IMG/VR virus record: IMGVR_UViG_3300021091_000118
Span: 1-49,971 of that record
Strand: one strand, 5' to 3'
From: a virus
Length of the DNA: 49,971 bases
The translations under genes were made by a program, and so were the position numbers. The notes beneath the pieces were generated by a model that was not told the DNA's origin, ran no database searches, and saw only the letters and a program-made list of their open reading frames with translations. This document shows, in pieces, positions 45,538-49,971 of the stretch (positions within the stretch are counted from its first letter, which is position 1; each line of letters starts with the position of its first letter).

Positions 45538-45873
45538 TTAAAAATCTTCATCTTCCATTGACAAAGGACCAACACCTGTTAAGTCTGAATCATAAGAATC
45601 ATCGATAGGTACACCATATGTTGTTTCATCTGATGGAGGAATATATGCATCTTCTATTGATGGATCACTTTCGCTTGCGTAATCTTCATAATCACCGTAT
45701 AGTTCTTCTTGATCATCATAAGCAGATACTTCACCAGGATAGCTGCTGTCATCAACATATTCAGACATCATTGGATCACTTTCACGTAAGTTTCTTCTTT
45801 TTGCTGTGGGCTGAATTGATTCTTTAACAATCCCTCTAATAATTGCTCGTAATCTATTTTCAGAAATTCTCAT
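45538..45873 (-). CDS. Acidic protein with N-terminal helical leader; possible internal head protein
   Basis: The first 20 residues, 'MRISENRLRAIIRGIVKES', form a basic amphipathic helix followed by a VKE-S site. The rest is an acidic, Tyr/Ser/Asp-rich, disordered tail of about 90 residues. Short basic leaders of this R(L/I)R.II(R/K) kind, ending in a (L/I/V)-x-E cleavage-like site, recall the capsid-targeting peptides that T4 removes with its prohead protease. The family is one I have noticed in marine phages but cannot name. Scaffold-like, internal head or regulatory roles are possible. It lies 33 bases upstream of the helicase gene in the other reading sense, in the same operon direction. 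Confidence 0.6.
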   Translation of the reverse strand: MRISENRLRAIIRGIVKESIQPTAKRRNLRESDPMMSEYVDDSSYPGEVSAYDDQEELYGDYEDYASESDPSIEDAYIPPSDETTYGVPIDDSYDSDLTGVGPLSMEDEDF

Positions 45874-45905
45874 TTTATATTTCCTTTTTTAATTTTTAAT
45901 AATAA

Positions 45906-47540
45906 TTATAACTTTACATATGATTCGTGAAAATCTTCAGAAAATAAATCTTTATTTTTGTTATATACTCTTTCCCAATCAGCATCTAAAATATACGTTA
46001 CTGCATAATCTTTTTCATTTCTAATTGAACGACCAATTGACTGAATTACTGTTCTTATAGTTTGCGTATCATACCACCACTTCCATTTGTTCATTTTCTT
46101 TTTTACAACTTTATCACCTAAATACGGAAATGGCACTTTACATACGATCTGAAAACGACTTAAATCATCTTTCAAATCAACACCTTCAGCCATCGATGGT
46201 GACAGTAATATCGTAGGTTTTTCCGACATCATATGTTGCTTTAATATAGCATCTCGATCGCTCCCGTGCGCAATCAATAAACGACCACTTTTAACATGAT
46301 TTTTAAGATATTCAGCGACTTTAGTTGAATGAGTGTGAATAATGCCTTTTTCATTTTTATGTTCTTCCATTATCTTTTTAACATAAGCTGCTAAATTAGG
46401 TAACGTTTTATCGATATTTCCAGTAGACATACTACCTGCAGGGCTGAATATCGTAGGTTTGTTCTTTGCATCAAATGGCGAAGCTTCCTTAACACATACA
46501 ACTTCAGCAGGATTTAAACCTAAAGTTTCCATATAACCTTCTAACGAAACAATAGTTGCTGACATGAAAATGATCTTATCTGCGTATTCTAACAAATATT
46601 CCTGTGCATATTGAGAGACATCAATAGGTTTAAAATTAAATTTAATATAACCCATTTTTTCAGTCGATTCAACTTCACATACCCAATTTTCTTTATTATA
46701 AATCGATAAAAACTTTTCTATTTTTCCATAATGACTTTTCATCATATCAACTTGTTTTAGTAAAGATAGATGTTCTTGCAATTTATCGCCTAAACCCATA
46801 TTGTTAATTTGCTTTTCCATAAATTCTTTTCGAGACTTTAACGCTGGAAAATATGTTGTTTCAATCCAATTAAAAATACGCAATTGAGTATTAAGATCAT
46901 CAATATTAGGTAAATTTAATTTTAAAACACGCTCAGCAAAAAAAGTTGAAACAGAAATTTCAATAAATCGACTTAACTCATTTTCTAAATTGTGTGCCTC
47001 ATCAATAATAATTACTTTACGTTTAGGTAACTTCTTTGAATAATTAATCTCAGTCAAAAAATAACTAAAATTGGTAATACCAAATTCTGCATTTATAAAT
47101 GCTGCCTTTTTAATTTTATACACACAATCAAATTTGCAAGATTCATTTTGTGTATCACCAGCTTTAATTTCTGTTTGTGTGTCAGCGCATGTATTACCTT
47201 TCTTTCTTTGACACTTGTAATTTGATGAAGAGTAAATTGATTCTAAACCTTTTTCGAAAAAATCCTTTTCATATTGATCTTGTAAAATCTTTTGTGTCGT
47301 TAAAAAATATGAGGCATTGGAAAATTCAGCATTTTCAGATACAGTTAAATTTTTATTTAAATACCCGGCCAATGTTAAACCAATTGCACTTTTTCCAATA
47401 CCAGTCCCTGCTTCAATAATTGCATATTTTTTATTTTCATTTTCAAAAGCATTTAATACTTTATTAATAATTCGACTTTGGGCATCACGAGATTTAGAAA
47501 AAGGAAAATATTTTAACCACATTTGATCATTAATTTCCAT
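45906..47540 (-). CDS. XPD/DinG-type Fe-S DNA helicase
   Basis: This 544-residue superfamily-2 helicase has Walker A 'EAGTGIGKS' (43-51) and a probable four-cysteine Fe-S cluster (C110, C118, C135, C139) between motifs I and II. It also has the DEAH box 'VIIIDEAHNLENE' (180-183), 'KIIFMSATI' (motif III), 'GIIHTHSTKVAEYL' (motif IV region), 'LLSPSMAEGVDL' (motif V) and 'VIQSIGRSIRNEKD' (motif VI, Q..GR.(I/L)R). XPD/DinG enzymes unwind DNA 5' to 3' and act on forks, R-loops or bubbles. A phage version could work in replication or recombination (inference). It ends just before the acidic leader-peptide gene and is complete. Confidence 0.9.
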   Translation of the reverse strand: MEINDQMWLKYFPFSKSRDAQSRIINKVLNAFENENKKYAIIEAGTGIGKSAIGLTLAGYLNKNLTVSENAEFSNASYFLTTQKILQDQYEKDFFEKGLESIYSSSNYKCQRKKGNTCADTQTEIKAGDTQNESCKFDCVYKIKKAAFINAEFGITNFSYFLTEINYSKKLPKRKVIIIDEAHNLENELSRFIEISVSTFFAERVLKLNLPNIDDLNTQLRIFNWIETTYFPALKSRKEFMEKQINNMGLGDKLQEHLSLLKQVDMMKSHYGKIEKFLSIYNKENWVCEVESTEKMGYIKFNFKPIDVSQYAQEYLLEYADKIIFMSATIVSLEGYMETLGLNPAEVVCVKEASPFDAKNKPTIFSPAGSMSTGNIDKTLPNLAAYVKKIMEEHKNEKGIIHTHSTKVAEYLKNHVKSGRLLIAHGSDRDAILKQHMMSEKPTILLSPSMAEGVDLKDDLSRFQIVCKVPFPYLGDKVVKKKMNKWKWWYDTQTIRTVIQSIGRSIRNEKDYAVTYILDADWERVYNKNKDLFSEDFHESYVKL

Positions 47541-47618
47541 AATAGACTTCTTTCTTTAAAAAGAGTAAAACAACAGTAATTAAATTATAATAAAAAATTA
47601 ACAACTTTACAAATTATT

Positions 47619-48092
47619 TTACCAAGACTGACTTTTCTTTTTACCGTCATAATTATATACATTATCGCTATCTAAATGTTGATTATTATTAATCGCTGAA
47701 TCAATTTTCGTTTTAATCATTAAATAAAACTGTTTGATTTTATTATTAATTTCAACATCTGCATCAACACCTTTGGCATAAATTTTATAATTCATTAGAG
47801 AAGAATCAAATAAATCTTTAAACTTTTTATCTATTTTACAAATTGCAAAAGTTTCGCCAGTATATTGATCCTGATTAGGTCCATCAACTTGCATATACTG
47901 ATAATAAAAACCATCATCAGGTGATTGAATTCTTTGATCTTTTATTTGTACATTAACTTTTCCACCTGCGATGTTTGGCGTTTGTTGATTCTTTGAAAAA
48001 CCTGATCGACCTGTTGTTATCCCATTAGCTGAAGGTGGTAACTTTGATTCAAATATTAATTTAATATAGTTTTTAAGAAGTTTATATGACAT
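47619..48092 (-). CDS. Small protein with helical leader (157 aa)
   Basis: I use the ATG at 48092 ('MSYKLLKNYIKLIFESKL'); a longer reading needs a TTG at 48122 with no gain. Residues 3-16 form an amphipathic basic helix ending 'IFES', an I-x-E-S pattern like a prohead-protease site and similar in design to the leader of the gene at 45538-45873. The rest is Gly/Asn/Gln-rich at first ('GITTGRSGFSKNQQ'), then a soluble domain ('YYQYMQVDGPNQDQYTGETF', 'IDKKFKDLFDSSLMNYKIYA'). I recognise no family. A packaged internal protein is possible (inference). It follows its upstream neighbour by 36 bases. Confidence 0.6.
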   Translation of the reverse strand: MSYKLLKNYIKLIFESKLPPSANGITTGRSGFSKNQQTPNIAGGKVNVQIKDQRIQSPDDGFYYQYMQVDGPNQDQYTGETFAICKIDKKFKDLFDSSLMNYKIYAKGVDADVEINNKIKQFYLMIKTKIDSAINNNQHLDSDNVYNYDGKKKSQSW

Positions 48093-48128
48093 TTTACTTT
48101 GACTTTTAATTATAATTAGCAAAAAAAT

Positions 48129-48773
48129 CTATTTTTCTTCAAGATTTTCTTCTTTTAAATCTTTTACAGCATCATCAAAATTAATTTCATTATTTAAATT
48201 ATTCTGCTCTTCAAAAACTTGATTTGAATTCTCGTTTAACATCGAAAGAAAATTCGAATACTGTTTGGTAACTTCTTGCACTTTTAATAAATTTTCATCA
48301 TTAAATTTTTCAGCAAATTTTTCAATCCACTCCTCTTGTTGCAAAGCATATGAAAGATATGAAACAAAAAACATAGCTTGCGAATGATTTTCAGTTATCT
48401 CTTCACTCTCTGAGATTTGAGGGAAAACCATACCCATATTCAAAGTAACGCTATCAATAATAATACCACAATCAGTCTTTTTTAAATGAATTGTATCACG
48501 ATCAGAAGAATCAAATTGATCCATCTTTAAATTTTCTTGTTCATGATTTTGAATATTCATAAAATCTTGTAACTTTGAAGCAAAATCAAATATCCTTTCA
48601 TTGGAATTTTCTGACTTTTCAACATTCATTCCACCCTCAAAATTTTTCATTAATTCACCAAAAAAATCTTCAAATTGAGAAAATTCACCACCCTTACCCG
48701 ATTTCTTTAAACGCCCTTTTACACCCTTAAAATTTCTGGTTGTTTTTCGATTTTTAACTGACATGTTAATCAT
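48129..48773 (-). CDS. Unknown acidic protein with basic N-terminus (214 aa)
   Basis: The first 28 residues are strongly basic ('KNRKTTRNFKGVKGRLKKSG') and probably bind nucleic acid or are disordered. The remainder is acidic and helical, with one more ordered stretch ('DCGIIIDSVTLNMGMVFPQ', residues about 99-117) and a long Glu/Asn-rich tail. The start may be 48773 or the ATG at 48764. I recognise no family. It is divergent from the plus-strand head-type gene. Scaffolding proteins can combine acidic helices with charged tails, but I cannot claim that here. Confidence 0.6.
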   Translation of the reverse strand: MINMSVKNRKTTRNFKGVKGRLKKSGKGGEFSQFEDFFGELMKNFEGGMNVEKSENSNERIFDFASKLQDFMNIQNHEQENLKMDQFDSSDRDTIHLKKTDCGIIIDSVTLNMGMVFPQISESEEITENHSQAMFFVSYLSYALQQEEWIEKFAEKFNDENLLKVQEVTKQYSNFLSMLNENSNQVFEEQNNLNNEINFDDAVKDLKEENLEEK

Positions 48774-48852
48774 AAACTTTCTTAAATAATAATGTTTTAA
48801 GAATTATAATTAAATTTATACTATATTTACAAGAAAAAGTGGGAATACTTTT
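48774..48852. promoter_or_regulatory. Divergent intergenic region with plus-strand ATATTTA element
   Basis: A 79-base gap between divergent genes. On the plus strand ATATTTA (48823-48829) ends 24 bases before the ATG at 48853, the same element and spacing found before minus-strand fibre genes, with GTGGGAA as a weak ribosome binding site. No hairpin is visible. Confidence 0.35.
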
Positions 48853-49497
48853 ATGATATATACAAATATTAAAAAACTAATTGAAAGATCAGAAGTTTTA
48901 TCTGACGCTCCTTTACTAACTATGACAGAGTCCTCTCAAAAATTAACAAAATTATCTGAGGGGCTTCAATATCATATCACCAATAAATTACCTCTTTACG
49001 ATAATATTTTTCGAGTGCATTCAAATGAATATTATCATTTATATCAAGAAGCGCGTCAACTATACAAATCAGGTCAAATGATTCTAGGTCAATTAGATGA
49101 AGGGTTAATAACTGAAACAGATATCGGCGAATTTGGATTTTATGAAGGTGAACGTGTTCCATTAGATTCACCTATCGAAGAAGAAGATGACGAATTTAAA
49201 AAAGAATCATCAATCAATGAAGCTGAATATCATGGTAAAACTGTAAAATTAAACTCACCTCAACGCGGCGGTCAAAAAAAGTTCTACGTCTATACCAAAA
49301 ACGATAAAGGTAATGTCGTTAAGGTCTCATTTGGTCAACCAGGCGCCAAAATCGCCAAAAGCGCAGCAGCCCGTAAATCATTTCTAGCTCGACATAAATG
49401 TGATAATCCTGGCCCTAAATGGAAAGCAAATTATTGGGCCTGTAATATTGGACGTTATAAAAAACAATTAGGTCTAAAATTTCCAGGGAGATGGTAA
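48853..49497 (+). CDS. Probable head-associated phage protein with a T4-type cleavage-like site
   Basis: Residues about 124-214 form a conserved basic domain I know from marine phages: 'AEYHGKTVKLNSPQRGGQKK', 'FYVYTKNDKGNVVKVSFG', 'ARKSFLARHKCDNPGPKWKA' and 'YWACNIGRYKKQLGL'. It has C183 and C197 in a compact Lys/Arg/Trp-rich module. Just before it stands 'SSINE|AEYHG': I-N-E|A fits the (L/I)-x-E cleavage rule of T4-like prohead proteases. The first 120 residues are acidic and helical and could be a removable scaffold-like part. The mature domain would then be a DNA-binding internal or head protein (inference). G+C is high over the conserved part. It is followed within two bases by a second plus-strand gene. 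Confidence 0.7.
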   Translation: MIYTNIKKLIERSEVLSDAPLLTMTESSQKLTKLSEGLQYHITNKLPLYDNIFRVHSNEYYHLYQEARQLYKSGQMILGQLDEGLITETDIGEFGFYEGERVPLDSPIEEEDDEFKKESSINEAEYHGKTVKLNSPQRGGQKKFYVYTKNDKGNVVKVSFGQPGAKIAKSAAARKSFLARHKCDNPGPKWKANYWACNIGRYKKQLGLKFPGRW

Positions 49498-49498
49498 A

Positions 49499-49834
49499 AT
49501 GCCAGTTTATAAGAAAAAAAAACCCTGTAAAAAACCCGACGGTACAAAAGGCACATATACACTTTATCACAAAACTAAAAGTGGTAAAGAAGAAAAAGTA
49601 GGTTGTTCTACATCTAAAGAAAAAGCACAAAATTATGTACAAGGTTCTTACGCTAAATGGGACTGGAAAGATATTGATAAGAAAAAGAAAAAGAGCATGA
49701 CAGAAAGCTTAGCAGAAATAGTTACAAAAAAGCTATTAGAATATATCCAAAAACATAATGAAAATGAAATTCTAGACGAAGATGAATTCTCAGAAATCGA
49801 TGATCAATTTGATCAAAACTGGGGAAAATACTAA
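49499..49834 (+). CDS. Small basic protein, partner of the preceding head-type gene
   Basis: The first 50 residues are Lys/Gly-rich with two cysteines ('PCKKPDGTKGTYTLYHKTKS', 'EEKVGCSTSKEKAQNYV'). I recall this pattern of P(C)K..DG.KG....(K/H)...G....GC..S...A in small marine phage proteins of unknown function. The C-terminal half has a helix ('MTESLAEIVTKKLLEYI') and an acidic tail. It starts one base after the stop of the upstream plus-strand gene, so the pair is probably translated together and belongs to the same complex. DNA binding in the head is a guess from charge and context. Confidence 0.65.
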   Translation: MPVYKKKKPCKKPDGTKGTYTLYHKTKSGKEEKVGCSTSKEKAQNYVQGSYAKWDWKDIDKKKKKSMTESLAEIVTKKLLEYIQKHNENEILDEDEFSEIDDQFDQNWGKY

Positions 49835-49840
49835 AAACAC

Positions 49841-49971
49841 TTATCTTCGAGCACGTTGGGCTTGCTGTGGGTTTTCTGTCACAGAAATAACTACATTCCC
49901 TTTAAACATCTCAAACATTATATCAATAACTTTTCGCATTTTAGGAATAATATTATTTACAAAATCAAAAA
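49841..49971 (-). CDS. C-terminal fragment of a minus-strand gene cut by the right edge
   Basis: An open frame enters from the right edge and stops at TAA (49841-49843), giving 42 residues with no start inside the window ('IIPKMRKVIDIMFEMFKGN' then 'VISVTENPQQAQRAR'). It is convergent with the plus-strand gene ending at 49834, with six bases between. The ending is helical and then basic. There is too little to assign a family. Confidence 0.5.
   Translation of the reverse strand, partial: FDFVNNIIPKMRKVIDIMFEMFKGNVVISVTENPQQAQRARR

Overview
The window is a very AT-rich (by eye roughly a quarter to 30% G+C), densely packed stretch of a large tailed phage with a contractile (myovirus-type) tail. 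The evidence is a run of baseplate genes (a gp25/W-like wedge protein, a gp6/J-like wedge protein, a protein with a tail-protein-I-like core and a gpV/gp5-like spike candidate), a gp55-like sigma factor, a PIN-PhoH protein, an XPD/DinG-type helicase and a Cas4/RecB-like nuclease. The mix resembles marine relatives of the T4 superfamily. There is no integrase, tRNA, rRNA, CRISPR array or insertion sequence. Many genes have AAGGA-type ribosome binding sites, so the host uses Shine-Dalgarno initiation; I cannot name the host.

Layout. Nearly everything is on the minus strand, so reading order is from high to low coordinates. (1) Positions 1-13486: baseplate and tail-tip module, from the spike candidate through an unknown protein, W-like, J-like, a DNRLRE-like protein, the I-like core with two LamG-like domains, and two large unknown proteins (the last cut by the left edge). 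(2) 13489-15930: an unknown 129-residue protein, the late-type sigma factor, a small membrane protein and the Fe-S nuclease. (3) 15992-40680: about 24.7 kb devoted to fifteen tail-fibre, adhesin or fibre-associated genes, with several paralogous groups, shuffled modules and near-identical DNA repeats. (4) 40727-47540: PIN-PhoH, a plus-strand zinc-site/sigma-region-4 protein, a histone-H1-like protein, several small proteins, a protein resembling a GroEL apical domain, and the helicase. (5) 47619 to the end: small proteins, some of which look like packaged internal-head proteins with N-terminal targeting peptides, including two plus-strand genes; the right edge cuts a minus-strand gene.

How the parts fit. 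Regions 1 and 3 would build the baseplate and a large, diversified receptor-binding apparatus. The sigma factor would direct late transcription. Most of the fibre genes that have a real intergenic gap carry an A-T-A-T-T-T-A-(G/T) element about 18-35 bases before the start codon, as does one gene on the opposite strand; this is a candidate phage promoter element. The most unusual points are the scale and modular construction of the fibre locus, the GroEL-apical-like protein, the histone-H1-like protein next to a zinc-site sigma-4 protein, and the putative head-targeting peptides. Functions given for divergent proteins rest on sequence reading alone.
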